IMG/VR virus record: IMGVR_UViG_3300035698_005117
Coordinates: 1 to 39,494 of that record
Reading direction: 5' to 3' (one strand)
Length of the DNA: 39,494 nucleotides
Source of the DNA: a virus
The position numbers and the translations under genes are program-made. Positions 26,481 through 33,837 of the stretch are shown here, piece by piece. Position 1 is the first letter of the stretch. Each line of letters begins with the position of its first letter. The notes under the pieces are model-generated. The model had not been told where the DNA came from and searched no databases. It saw only the letters and a program-made list of their open reading frames with translations.

Positions 26481-27374
26481 TTATGTTATTCCAAAACCAC
26501 TCGTTTCATGATATGTTTGGAACCAATCAAATTCTTTATTAGGTTCATAATATGAAGCACTAACATAATAACTACCTGATGTTGGAACAGCACTAACTTC
26601 AATTGGTGTTCCTGCTGATGTGGCTGTTGCGCCTGATGTTTCAATACCAGACACACTAAACCCTTCAAGATAAACACTTGTATCTTGAAGTAAATATTTT
26701 GTATTAATAATTTTAATGACTTTTGAATATAAAAATTTTCTATATGCCCAACCTTCAACAGTCAAATTAATTGTTGCATTAACAAACTTAGTATCATTTT
26801 CATCCATATCATCAACAAATTCTGGATTAACACCATCCATAGTCACTTTCAAATCTCTTTCAATATTTAAAAATGAAAATTCCTTTACACGTAATTGTAA
26901 AGATGGATTAAAATAAGGTAGAACATTTTCAAGAATTTGAGCTAAATAATCTGTTGAATCAGTTTTGATGTATAATGTGAAATTATAATCCCAAGGTGTT
27001 GGTTGATAATCTGTAATAATAGTATCAACTTCAGTATCAGCATCATTTAATTCTAATGATTCTTTAAACCAACTTCTCCACTGATTAACACCTGTAGCTC
27101 TTTCAGAGTTATAAACAATACCATTTAATACTATAGCCATCCTTGGTATTTGTAAATAGTATTTTACATTATGTTGAATACCATCAGCATCTACATAATG
27201 ATCTTCTTTTCTATCAAGATGATATTTTTCAACTGGTCCCCATGTAATTGGTACTTTACGCTCAAAAATAGCATTACCATCTTTATCATATTTAACAACT
27301 TTCATGTCATTAAACATATTTAAAATAGCAACACTAATTTGACGTATTGTTCTTGGATAATAATATGTTAACAT
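26481..27374 (-). CDS. 15: Tail completion / sheath stabiliser protein gp15-like
   Basis: 297 residues from ATG 27374 (AAAGGG 9 nt upstream); a TTG two codons earlier is too near the SD. T4 gp15 is 272 residues. Shared pattern: YYPRTIRQISVAILNMFNDM at the start, RKVPITWGPVEKYH, then YQPTPWDYNFTLYIKTDSTD and ILENVLPYFNPSLQLRV, equal to gp15's 'YNPSPIKMIYELSIFTR...QILPYFQP'. gp15 forms the hexameric terminator ring connecting tail and neck. Located before gp16, as in T4. The Ser/Thr/Gly-rich C-terminus is an extension relative to the core. Confidence 0.87.
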   Translation of the reverse strand: MLTYYYPRTIRQISVAILNMFNDMKVVKYDKDGNAIFERKVPITWGPVEKYHLDRKEDHYVDADGIQHNVKYYLQIPRMAIVLNGIVYNSERATGVNQWRSWFKESLELNDADTEVDTIITDYQPTPWDYNFTLYIKTDSTDYLAQILENVLPYFNPSLQLRVKEFSFLNIERDLKVTMDGVNPEFVDDMDENDTKFVNATINLTVEGWAYRKFLYSKVIKIINTKYLLQDTSVYLEGFSVSGIETSGATATSAGTPIEVSAVPTSGSYYVSASYYEPNKEFDWFQTYHETSGFGIT

Positions 27375-27390
27375 TGACAATTGCCCTTTA

Positions 27391-28197
27391 TTAGTCTATC
27401 TCTTTACCAAATTTAATTGCATGTGATTTAAATTTATTATACACATCATTTAAAAGTTCCCCAAGTGATTTATAATTTCGTCTATTTATATCATACGAAG
27501 GATAATGTCCACTGGATTCTGGATGAGAAAAAAATACAGTATCATCATACTTTCCATTTTCATCAGATTTATATGATAAATCAACAATAATAGAAATACC
27601 TTCATATGGTATGTCATTATATTCTTTAGAAAATTGATTAGATTCTTTAGTTCCACCTAAAGAATTCCATTCTGGTATTTTGATATTATATCTTTCAATT
27701 TCATCCTCTATAGATTCTTCTATATCATCAAGAGAAAATTTTGTATCATCATATGTTTCAACATCACCCTTTACATTATCAAGTTCATCTTCTTCGGGTT
27801 CATTTGAAATTTCTTTTTTATATTTTGTAACATCATATTCTTCATCATCAATTTTAGCAGGGTTTTTATCATATCCCATAGATGATAATTTTTCTAATAT
27901 CCATTTCTTCACTGCTTCTACATCATACTCATCTTCTTTACCTTCAAGTTCTAATGTAATATCAGCATAGACATCCCGATAATCATAATCATCATTAATT
28001 GCATCAACAGATTCACCATCAATTTTAGTGATCTTTACAGATGCTATATGATCATCATTATTATACACTTTAAATGATATATTTGATTCAACATCATATT
28101 CACCGACTGGTTGAAATGAATATTCTTCAAATATATAATTTTCATTTATATATCCATCTAATTTTGTTAAAATGGATTGTTCACCTAAAATTCCCAT
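27391..28197 (-). CDS. Unrecognised acidic protein
   Basis: 268 residues, strongly acidic, with many Asp/Glu/Tyr. A first domain of about 110 residues (YSFQPVGEYDVESNISFKVY, ADITLELEGKEDEYDVEAVK) is followed by an acidic linker (EISNEPEEDELDNVKGDVET) and a second domain with EGISIIVDLSYKSDE and FFSHPESSGHYPSYD. No family recognised. It lies where T4 would have neck gene 14, between gp13 and gp15, but does not resemble gp14. SD AGGAGG. It could be a neck protein or an assembly factor. Confidence 0.6.
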   Translation of the reverse strand: MGILGEQSILTKLDGYINENYIFEEYSFQPVGEYDVESNISFKVYNNDDHIASVKITKIDGESVDAINDDYDYRDVYADITLELEGKEDEYDVEAVKKWILEKLSSMGYDKNPAKIDDEEYDVTKYKKEISNEPEEDELDNVKGDVETYDDTKFSLDDIEESIEDEIERYNIKIPEWNSLGGTKESNQFSKEYNDIPYEGISIIVDLSYKSDENGKYDDTVFFSHPESSGHYPSYDINRRNYKSLGELLNDVYNKFKSHAIKFGKEID

Positions 28198-28213
28198 TGG
28201 AACCTCCTAATAT

Positions 28214-28501
28214 TTAAAAATCCATTTCACCAGCATCATCTTCCAATTCTTCTCCGCCCTCTTCTTCAGATGGTGTATTCATTTCTTCATCTTCAACATT
28301 GAGCATATCATACAAGACTTTATAAACTTCATTTTCAAGTTCTTCTTTTTCCATTTCAAGTTCTGCTGATTTTGCTGTAATCGTTTCTACTGTTACAGGT
28401 TCTCCTTCTGTAAATATAGCGACAACTTTCGCTTTTAATTCATCATTTTCTTGACCCATCATCTCTTCTTCTCTTTCTTTTAAAAATTCTTTGAAATCCA
28501 T
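28214..28501 (-). CDS. Small acidic helical protein
   Basis: 95 residues. Starts MDFKEFLKEREEEMMGQEND, then a helix-strand-helix core (VKTI-like 'EGEPVTVETITAKSAELEME', 'KEELENEVYKVLYDMLNV') and a very acidic tail ending GGEELEDDAGEMDF. The layout resembles a small winged-helix or scaffold-like factor, but no family is recognised. GGGAGATTTAC precedes the ATG. It lies in the gp13-gp15 interval with two other unrecognised genes. Confidence 0.6.
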   Translation of the reverse strand: MDFKEFLKEREEEMMGQENDELKAKVVAIFTEGEPVTVETITAKSAELEMEKEELENEVYKVLYDMLNVEDEEMNTPSEEEGGEELEDDAGEMDF

Positions 28502-28525
28502 GTAAATCTCCCTTTTGTTAAAATT

Positions 28526-28906
28526 TTATTTAAATTTTTCTGTTTCATCACTAAATACAACACCAACATCAGATATTGATGTGTTAAATATGTTAATTAA
28601 TACATTATTATAAATATCTAATGCTAATTCACCAGGACTCTTCTCATAAGAGCCATAGGATATGCTTGAAGGCAACTTAATCTGTCCAGTGACATTTAGC
28701 ATGTCATCATACATGATGCTCTGAACGTCCTCTAAATTGCCTATATCACCATCTATGTTTCCTGATAAATATTCCTCTAATTTTATTCTTGAATCTCTAT
28801 CATCAGGGATATTGATATTATCAAAAGAAACATCAAAACCAAAATTATAATAATTATAATCATCATATTCTCTTAATAGTAAATTTTTAAATTCATTTAA
28901 TAACAT
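28526..28906 (-). CDS. Unrecognised acidic protein
   Basis: 126 residues, acidic and rich in Asn, Asp and Tyr (EYDDYNYYNFGFDVSFDNIN). The C-terminal half (SPGELALDIYNNVLINIFNT) looks helical. No recognised family. The SD AAAAAGGAC lies about 12 nt before the ATG. First gene downstream of gp13. Confidence 0.55.
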   Translation of the reverse strand: MLLNEFKNLLLREYDDYNYYNFGFDVSFDNINIPDDRDSRIKLEEYLSGNIDGDIGNLEDVQSIMYDDMLNVTGQIKLPSSISYGSYEKSPGELALDIYNNVLINIFNTSISDVGVVFSDETEKFK

Positions 28907-28977
28907 ATAATAAATGTCCTTTTTATTTTAATGTTTGTTCTATATATCTTCCAAATAAAGTCCAAATGATCTCCTTC

Positions 28978-29742
28978 CTAACCAATAAAAAAATCCCCTC
29001 TCGCGCTCTCACTCCGCATCTCTTCATACCACTTATTTTCATCTTCTCTACCTTCAGAAACTAATGATGCACCATCAATTGTAATTCCATCTGGCATCGT
29101 TACAGCATACTTTCTTATAACTCTACCCAACAATTCTTTACAACGTGCAATTGCTAATTTTTTAACTAATCTATTATTGTAAAGATAAATTGCTTCTGTT
29201 CTTAGATATAAAGCTACCATTCCAACACCACATTGTTTTGGTGGTGGAAGAATTTCAAGAACTTCTCTTTCTTTATGCCATTTTGCTGTATGTTGTTTAC
29301 CAAACATAACTTTAATTTGTTCTATATATTGCATAGCAACTTGATATTCTGATATCACTAATCCAGTATTACTTGTTGAACGAGATCCCGGACCTCCCGG
29401 ATAATTACCTTTATTTACCCATTGATCATAAAGCAAAACATGTTCTGGACTAAACAACACATTAATACCATATAAATCCATAGCTAAATCCATATCATAT
29501 ATTGCTTCTATATTATGACCTGACAAATTATATTCAGAAACACCAGCAGAAACAAGAATACTTGTATAATGTAAATAGTTACCTTCTGATGAATTTAATT
29601 CTTGATAATCTTGAACAGTTGTTTCAATTACCATGTCCATTTGTCCATCATCAGTTGTATCTAATTCCACTTGCATAACAGGAAATCCGAGCATATGCAT
29701 TATATAATTTTTAAGTCCTGATAATGTAGTTATCTTTGCCAT
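28978..29742 (-). CDS. 13: Neck protein gp13-like
   Basis: 254 residues (T4 gp13: 309). The N-terminus LKNYIMHMLGFPVMQVELDT matches gp13's 'KDVILRRLGAPIINVELT'. The C-terminus NNRLVKKLAIARCKELLGRV, then VTMPDGITIDGASLVSEGRE and ending FFIG closely follows gp13 '[20 protein letters not shown]...LPGGVTIDGQRLIEEARLE...ILVG'. gp13 forms the neck ring that joins the filled head to the tail. Start ATG 29742 overlaps the preceding stop as TAATG, implying coupled translation. The last 60 bases are markedly GC-richer than the surroundings. Confidence 0.9.
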   Translation of the reverse strand: MAKITTLSGLKNYIMHMLGFPVMQVELDTTDDGQMDMVIETTVQDYQELNSSEGNYLHYTSILVSAGVSEYNLSGHNIEAIYDMDLAMDLYGINVLFSPEHVLLYDQWVNKGNYPGGPGSRSTSNTGLVISEYQVAMQYIEQIKVMFGKQHTAKWHKEREVLEILPPPKQCGVGMVALYLRTEAIYLYNNRLVKKLAIARCKELLGRVIRKYAVTMPDGITIDGASLVSEGREDENKWYEEMRSESARGDFFIG

Positions 29743-30029
29743 TATTTAACCTTTTTTGAAAGAATTTGATTTTTCTTTTTCTTTTTTATTTTAATACCTG
29801 CTAATGGTTTTTTATTATCTTTAGGTTTTTTTTCTTTTTCAAAATTTCCTAATACTATTTTTTTATTTGATGTGTCAACAACCATAACTTCTTTTAACTC
29901 TTTAAATTTAAAAATATCATCAGGAACACTATAAGGTATACCATCAAAAGGAATTTTTATAATACCTTCTCCATCTTTTCCCTTATACTTAAACGAAAAA
30001 TCATAACCAATAACATTTGCAACAATCAT
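29742..30029 (-). CDS. Small basic protein before gp13
   Basis: 95 residues. The N-terminal half is beta-like (VIGYDFSFKYKGKDGEGIIK, IPFDGIPYSVPDD), the C-terminal half is Lys-rich (KKPLAGIKIKKKKKNQ), suggesting nucleic acid contact or a charged tail. No known family name can be given. First gene of the post-terminator unit; the late promoter box at 30075-30082 lies upstream. SD GGGAG. Its stop overlaps the gp13 start. Confidence 0.65.
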   Translation of the reverse strand: MIVANVIGYDFSFKYKGKDGEGIIKIPFDGIPYSVPDDIFKFKELKEVMVVDTSNKKIVLGNFEKEKKPKDNKKPLAGIKIKKKKKNQILSKKVK

Positions 30030-30074
30030 AATAAACTCCCAAACTAAAATTCATAAATTCTATTTCTATGTATA

Positions 30075-30082
30075 TATTTATA
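30075..30082 (-). promoter_or_regulatory. T4-type late promoter box for the neck/packaging unit
   Basis: TATAAATA just downstream of the capsid terminator. Predicted start 30069 gives a leader of about 40 nt to the ATG at 30029. Confidence 0.7.
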
Positions 30083-30090
30083 CATTTAAT

Positions 30091-30128
30091 AAAAAAAGGG
30101 TAGGTGAATAATTTTCCACCCACCCTTT
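30091..30128 (-). terminator. Intrinsic terminator after the major capsid gene
   Basis: On the minus strand AAAGGGTGGGTG (30128-30117) pairs over 12 bp with CACCTACCCTTT (30106-30095), one G-U, 10-nt loop, then further T to 30091. A textbook rho-independent terminator. It separates capsid mRNA from the neck genes. Confidence 0.92.
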
Positions 30129-30170
30129 CTTATATATTGTCAATGTTAATTGTCAATTTTTTATTTGATA

Positions 30171-31484
30171 TTAAGCACCAGCAATGATTGAACTAAGATT
30201 ATAGAAACTAAGTAATCTGTAGTATCTTCCACTCCCAAGTAAACTATCTGTAATAGCATATCTTGACATAACGCCAATTCTTGGAGAGAAATCATCAGGA
30301 CTAATAGCTCTATTTTGAAGACCCATGATATATGGACTAAAAATAATACCAGCATCTGAAATTCCAGGACCTTTATAACCTACAAGTGCATAATCCGCTC
30401 TTGCATATTGATCTCTATAAACTTCGATTGTACCATTAAGTCTACCAATAGCAGCCATAACTGTTGTTGGATTTACTTTTGACTCATACTGTACAAATTG
30501 ATGACCTGCTGCTTGTAAACAAGATGCTATAGCAGGAGATACAACTACAAAGTTTCCTGGTCCACGCCTTGTTGTGATAGCAATAATATTTGCTTGGTGA
30601 ATGATAGAAGCAACAATGTTCATGTACTTCTCTCCACTCCATCTACCATCAATATCTCCACCTGTTGCACAGTTGATAGATGTGATTGTAGATCCACCAT
30701 TAGATGTATTAACAGCAGCTACTTTCATTCTATAAAGTAATTGTCTGTCAAGTTCTGCTGTGATCTCATATTGTAATACATTTACCATTTCTCTTTCTAT
30801 TTCCACACCATGCATAGCTTTAATATCTTGTGCTGCTTCAAGTGAGAAAGATGTTGCAACTTTTCTTGTTTGTGCTTCAATAGCTGTTCTATCAATTCTA
30901 AGTCCGATTTGTCTCCATTCGCCTTGAGCTGAACATGCTGCTGCCATACAACCATCAAAAATTTGAAGTGCTTCACCAGCACTTGTAGAAAGACCTGTAC
31001 CTGATGTATCATATATACCAGCATTTTGTGCTGATAATGCACCAGTACCATAATTCTGTAACAATGCTGCTGATGTACCAGGGCTACCTGTCCATCCACC
31101 AAAGTTATCAGGACCATCCCATGCAGCTTCAACACTTGTTCCATCTTTTTCGTAAGTAAATCTTAAAGCGTAAGATAAACCGACGGGAGTATTCATGGCT
31201 TGGACCCCGACTGTCTTATTTGCAAACAAGTCAGGAAATGTTCTTCTCATAAGAGCAAGAGCTACTGGACGGAATCTCCAGTTTACATTTGAAGCATCAA
31301 GGTTAGTTGTATTAACTGTACCATCTGATGTTTCAGTGAATAGCTCACGGCCATTCATATCTTTAGTTTCTTGATTTTCAAGAAGCTGTGCTAAATTTTC
31401 TCTAACATATGGGTCATTAATGTTTTTGATACTCATTGGACCAACACATTCTTCCCATTTTTTTATAAGTTCTCTTTTAGACAT
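30171..31484 (-). CDS. 23: Major capsid protein gp23-like
   Basis: 437 residues, shorter than T4 gp23 (521). Diagnostic stretches: ALALMRRTFPDLFANKTVGV, then TRKVATSFSLEAAQDIKAMH and EIEREMVNVLQYEITAELDR, all hallmark gp23 sequence; VAPAIASCLQAAGH-like 'FVVVSPAIASCLQAAGH' also matches. The N-terminus (residues 1-50) is helical and probably a cleaved propeptide; LLE at 34-36 fits an LxE gp21 site but this is only a guess. It forms the hexamers of the HK97-fold shell. Strong SD AGGAGG. Terminator follows. Codons look less AT-extreme than its neighbours, as expected for a highly expressed gene. Confidence 0.96.
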   Translation of the reverse strand: MSKRELIKKWEECVGPMSIKNINDPYVRENLAQLLENQETKDMNGRELFTETSDGTVNTTNLDASNVNWRFRPVALALMRRTFPDLFANKTVGVQAMNTPVGLSYALRFTYEKDGTSVEAAWDGPDNFGGWTGSPGTSAALLQNYGTGALSAQNAGIYDTSGTGLSTSAGEALQIFDGCMAAACSAQGEWRQIGLRIDRTAIEAQTRKVATSFSLEAAQDIKAMHGVEIEREMVNVLQYEITAELDRQLLYRMKVAAVNTSNGGSTITSINCATGGDIDGRWSGEKYMNIVASIIHQANIIAITTRRGPGNFVVVSPAIASCLQAAGHQFVQYESKVNPTTVMAAIGRLNGTIEVYRDQYARADYALVGYKGPGISDAGIIFSPYIMGLQNRAISPDDFSPRIGVMSRYAITDSLLGSGRYYRLLSFYNLSSIIAGA

Positions 31485-31533
31485 AATTAAATATCCTCCT
31501 ATATAATTAAAAGATTCGATTCTTTCTTTTTAT

Positions 31534-32385
31534 TTAAAAAATGTAAGCGTTTGCAATCTCACTCATTGATTTTTTTCCACTTTCATTAATTTCTTCATCT
31601 TTAACAACCTTTTTCTTTGGTGCTTCAAGACCTTCATTTTCTGTGATCACATCATCGACTTTCTTTTTCTTTGATGTTTTTGCAGATTTGTTTTTCTTTG
31701 TTTCTTTTTTTACACCTTCTTTAAGTACTGTAATAAAATCATCAATTTTACCATCAACTTCTTCAAACTTTCTATCTTTAAAAGTTTTAACTACATGTGC
31801 AGTTTCTGTTTCAGTAAGTCCTTTTGATTTTTGTGATATTAAAAGAAATACTCCCGCCTTTTCTAACCTTTCTTCATATTCCATATTCTTAGCGATTGCT
31901 TCTGTTAACTCAACAGCATTCTTCTCTTTTTCCTCTGCAAGCTCTTTGATTGCCTTTTCACCAGTTGAATCAAGTTCCACATGATATTTTGCAAATGCTT
32001 CTTTTAAACCATTTACAAGTGGAAGTAAAGTTTCATTAATAGCTACTTTTTCAAGCATGTCATCTGAAATTTGTTCGTTAATTGTACTTTCAAGAAATGA
32101 ATCTAATCTTGAAACAATCTTAGTTTCCAAATTCACAAGTTTGCTGTCATATGTTTCTATTAAATTAGCTTTCTCATCTTCTAATCTTTTTGTAACCTCT
32201 TTATTACAAAACTCTTCAGATAAAGTAGCATATTCCTTTTTTAATTCTTCCTCTCTAAGAGTGACTTGATCATTAACCTTTTTACTCACACGGTTATTAA
32301 TCATGTCTTCCATAGCACCCTCAAAAATTTTTAAATCTTCAGGTGTAAGCAAATCTCTTATCTTTTGAGTAATTTTTTTTGACAT
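31534..32385 (-). CDS. 22: Prohead scaffold protein gp22-like
   Basis: 283 residues (T4 gp22: 269). Nearly all helical and charged: LREEELKKEYATLSEEFCNK, RLEDEKANLIETYDSKLVNL, then KELAEEKEKNAVELTEAIAK. A Lys-rich stretch (KKETKKNKSAKTSKKKKVDD) precedes the C-terminal SMSEIANAYIF. gp22 builds the internal core of the prohead and is degraded by gp21. Position between protease and capsid genes is exactly as in T4. Two tandem late promoters lie upstream. Confidence 0.88.
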   Translation of the reverse strand: MSKKITQKIRDLLTPEDLKIFEGAMEDMINNRVSKKVNDQVTLREEELKKEYATLSEEFCNKEVTKRLEDEKANLIETYDSKLVNLETKIVSRLDSFLESTINEQISDDMLEKVAINETLLPLVNGLKEAFAKYHVELDSTGEKAIKELAEEKEKNAVELTEAIAKNMEYEERLEKAGVFLLISQKSKGLTETETAHVVKTFKDRKFEEVDGKIDDFITVLKEGVKKETKKNKSAKTSKKKKVDDVITENEGLEAPKKKVVKDEEINESGKKSMSEIANAYIF

Positions 32386-32405
32386 ATTAAATTTCCTCCT
32401 ATTAT

Positions 32406-32413
32406 TATTTATA
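32406..32413 (-). promoter_or_regulatory. T4-type late promoter box for gp22, proximal
   Basis: TATAAATA. Predicted start at 32400 is the first base of the AGGAGG ribosome site. A second box lies 12 bp upstream. Confidence 0.6.
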
Positions 32414-32417
32414 TAAG

Positions 32418-32425
32418 TATTTATA
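32418..32425 (-). promoter_or_regulatory. T4-type late promoter box for gp22, distal
   Basis: TATAAATA, spaced 12 bp from the proximal box, the same spacing as before the sheath gene. Predicted start 32412. Confidence 0.6.
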
Positions 32426-32453
32426 ATTTCTATAATTAAAAATCATAATTTTT

Positions 32454-33134
32454 TTACATATTTTTAATTTTTATTTCATTAATAAATTCAGTAAGATATT
32501 GTAAAGCATTTGAAGACATATCTTTACGTGTATATTTATTATATTTTTCATTTACTTTTTTTTGTAAATTTTCTACAGCTTTTTCTACAATTTCACCATC
32601 TTTACCAATGATAAACTCTTTATTTTCAAGAATTCCTTCCACAAATGCAGAAGGTGCGGACGGGTCGCAAACAATATCGATACATATCATTCGATATGAA
32701 TCTGCTACACAATTACCATCAAGTTCCCCAATACCACGTGTGGACATCCCAAGTAATATATTTTCATCAATCAACGTTTTTGCAATTCTTCCTTTTGGTG
32801 TATCTATAACTTTAGCACACCCATAACCAATATTGCCTTCCATTTTTAACTCTGTAATTAAATGTGACACTCTATCCAAATTTATAGTTGGGTCGGGCGG
32901 ATGGTCAAGTTCTCCTAATGACCTTCTTTTTTTTATTTTTTCATTATAGTATGTGTCAACTTCTCTAATTAATGTTTTTTTCATATATTTTCTATTATTT
33001 TTATTCAAAACCTCAGCTTCAAGAAATGGACCTTTCAAATAATATTGTTTCTTTTTTTCTCCATCAACTTCAGTTTCTTCTTTTATAATATCAATATCTG
33101 ATATGTCAATAAATTCAGTTAGCAGTTTAGCCAT
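32454..33134 (-). CDS. 21: Prohead maturation protease gp21-like
   Basis: 226 residues (T4 gp21: 212). Ser protease of the herpesvirus assemblin-like fold. Catalytic His H78 in SLGELDHPPDP, Ser S131 in LLGMSTRGIGEL; a conserved IDIVCDPSAPSAFVEGILE follows at 152-170. The opening strand YYLKGPFLEAEVLNKNNRKY (31-50) precedes the active region. It cleaves core and shell proteins during maturation. It lies between the prohead core and scaffold genes, the T4 order. Residues 18-46 are nearly duplicated in the short frame immediately upstream. SD TGGAG. Confidence 0.93.
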   Translation of the reverse strand: MAKLLTEFIDISDIDIIKEETEVDGEKKKQYYLKGPFLEAEVLNKNNRKYMKKTLIREVDTYYNEKIKKRRSLGELDHPPDPTINLDRVSHLITELKMEGNIGYGCAKVIDTPKGRIAKTLIDENILLGMSTRGIGELDGNCVADSYRMICIDIVCDPSAPSAFVEGILENKEFIIGKDGEIVEKAVENLQKKVNEKYNKYTRKDMSSNALQYLTEFINEIKIKNM

Positions 33135-33277
33135 TTTTTATCTCCATTGTTCTCTTTTTTTATAATATCTTTTAACAAATTTCTTCTTCCATTTTTATTC
33201 AAAACCTCAGCTTCAAGAAATGGACATTTCAAATAATATTGTTTCTTTTTTTCTCCATCAACTTCAGTATCTTCTTT
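32997..33277. repeat. Two 87-bp direct repeat copies: 5' part of gene 21 duplicated upstream
   Basis: Copies at 32997-33083 (inside gene 21) and 33191-33277 (upstream), offset 194 bp, differ at 2 of 87 positions. Both differences change amino acids. Confidence 0.93.
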
Positions 33278-33280
33278 CAT
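33119..33280 (-). CDS. 53-residue frame carrying a partial duplicate of the gp21 N-terminus
   Basis: Starts at ATG 33280, which overlaps the stop of the prohead core gene as TAATG, and ends at TAA 33119, overlapping the gp21 start by 16 nt. Residues 2-30 (KEDTEVDGEKKKQYYLKCPF, LEAEVLNKNG) copy gp21 residues 18-46 with two changes; the rest (RRNLLKDIIKKENNGDKKWL) is unrelated. The NKNGR it encodes is closer to the usual protease motif than the NKNNR of the full gene here. It may be a remnant of a replaced gp21 allele, or a translated decoy. No SD of its own, so coupled translation would be needed. Function unknown. Confidence 0.45.
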   Translation of the reverse strand: MKEDTEVDGEKKKQYYLKCPFLEAEVLNKNGRRNLLKDIIKKENNGDKKWLNC

Positions 33281-33468
33281 TATTTACCATCTATTGAAAT
33301 AGCAATAACTTCTTCCATTTGTTCTTTTGTAACATCATTTAAGTTTGAAAGAACATCAGTCTTTTTTTCATCAACTCTAACTTTAATCATTGCAGCAGCT
33401 TTACTTTCAATATGTTGTTTTAAATCTGCCCAATCTCCGTCCAATACAGTTTTTATAAGTGATTTCAT
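33280..33468 (-). CDS. Prohead core protein, gp67/gp68-like
   Basis: 62 residues: SLIKTVLDGDWADLKQHIES, then KAAAMIKVRVDEKKTDVLSN, LNDVTKEQMEEVI. The 'lI..il.gD...a...f...mA.k....v...K.dv' pattern is that of small T4-type prohead core proteins. Location between portal and protease equals genes 67 and 68 of T4. Strong SD AGGAGG and a late promoter upstream. It probably joins the scaffold and is cleaved by gp21. Which of gp67 or gp68 it corresponds to is not clear. Confidence 0.7.
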   Translation of the reverse strand: MKSLIKTVLDGDWADLKQHIESKAAAMIKVRVDEKKTDVLSNLNDVTKEQMEEVIAISIDGK

Positions 33469-33503
33469 AATTTCCTCCTATAGAATTATTATCTTTATAT
33501 TAT

Positions 33504-33511
33504 TATTTATA
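33504..33511 (-). promoter_or_regulatory. T4-type late promoter box for the prohead core/protease genes
   Basis: TATAAATA in the 50-nt gap upstream of the core gene; predicted start 33498, leader of about 30 nt containing AGGAGG. Confidence 0.65.
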
Positions 33512-33518
33512 TATTTTC

Positions 33519-33704
33519 TTAAATAATTGATGCAGCAGATGCAATTAATAAACTATTTTCTGCACTACCACCCAATTCCCAATTCACTTTTGTGAATCTT
33601 AATTCTGCGCTATTATCAATATATGTTACATATACATTTGAACCATTACCATTTATATAGACAATAGACACAACTTCGCCATTTAATGTTGCTGATACAC
33701 TCAT
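33519..33704 (-). CDS. Small beta-rich protein
   Basis: 61 residues: SVSATLNGEVVSIVYINGNG, SNVYVTYIDNSAELRFTKVN, then a hydrophobic Ala/Ser end. Looks like a small beta sandwich or barrel strand set; no family recognised. A clear SD (AGGAG, 7 nt before the ATG) supports translation. Lies in the head cluster between portal and prohead core, so a minor capsid role is possible. Confidence 0.6.
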   Translation of the reverse strand: MSVSATLNGEVVSIVYINGNGSNVYVTYIDNSAELRFTKVNWELGGSAENSLLIASAASII

Positions 33705-33706
33705 TT

Positions 33707-33832
33707 TTATTCTCCTATTTCATTACCAAGCAATATATCGGAAATATCTTCTGATAAACTACAATCTCTTACCATTTGTTTAAAAATAATTTTAAATAAT
33801 CCACTATTTTTTATTGACACATATAGACTCAT
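33707..33832 (-). CDS. Possible 41-residue protein after portal
   Basis: Opens at ATG 33832, 5 nt after the portal stop, and ends at TAA 33707, where its last codons form the SD of the next gene. Sequence begins MSLYVSIKNSGLFKIIFKQM and ends LLGNEIGE. No SD of its own (GTGGAAAT is too far), so it would need coupling to portal translation. The tight packing with both neighbours is the main support. Function unknown. Confidence 0.4.
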   Translation of the reverse strand: MSLYVSIKNSGLFKIIFKQMVRDCSLSEDISDILLGNEIGE

Positions 33833-33837
33833 AAAAC

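Noticed and set aside
26486-26758. Minus-strand 90-codon frame inside gp15
   Set aside because: Alternative frame of a firm gene, low complexity, no SD.
30797-31144. Minus-strand 115-codon frame inside the capsid gene
   Set aside because: Gln/His/Leu-rich alternative frame of gp23.
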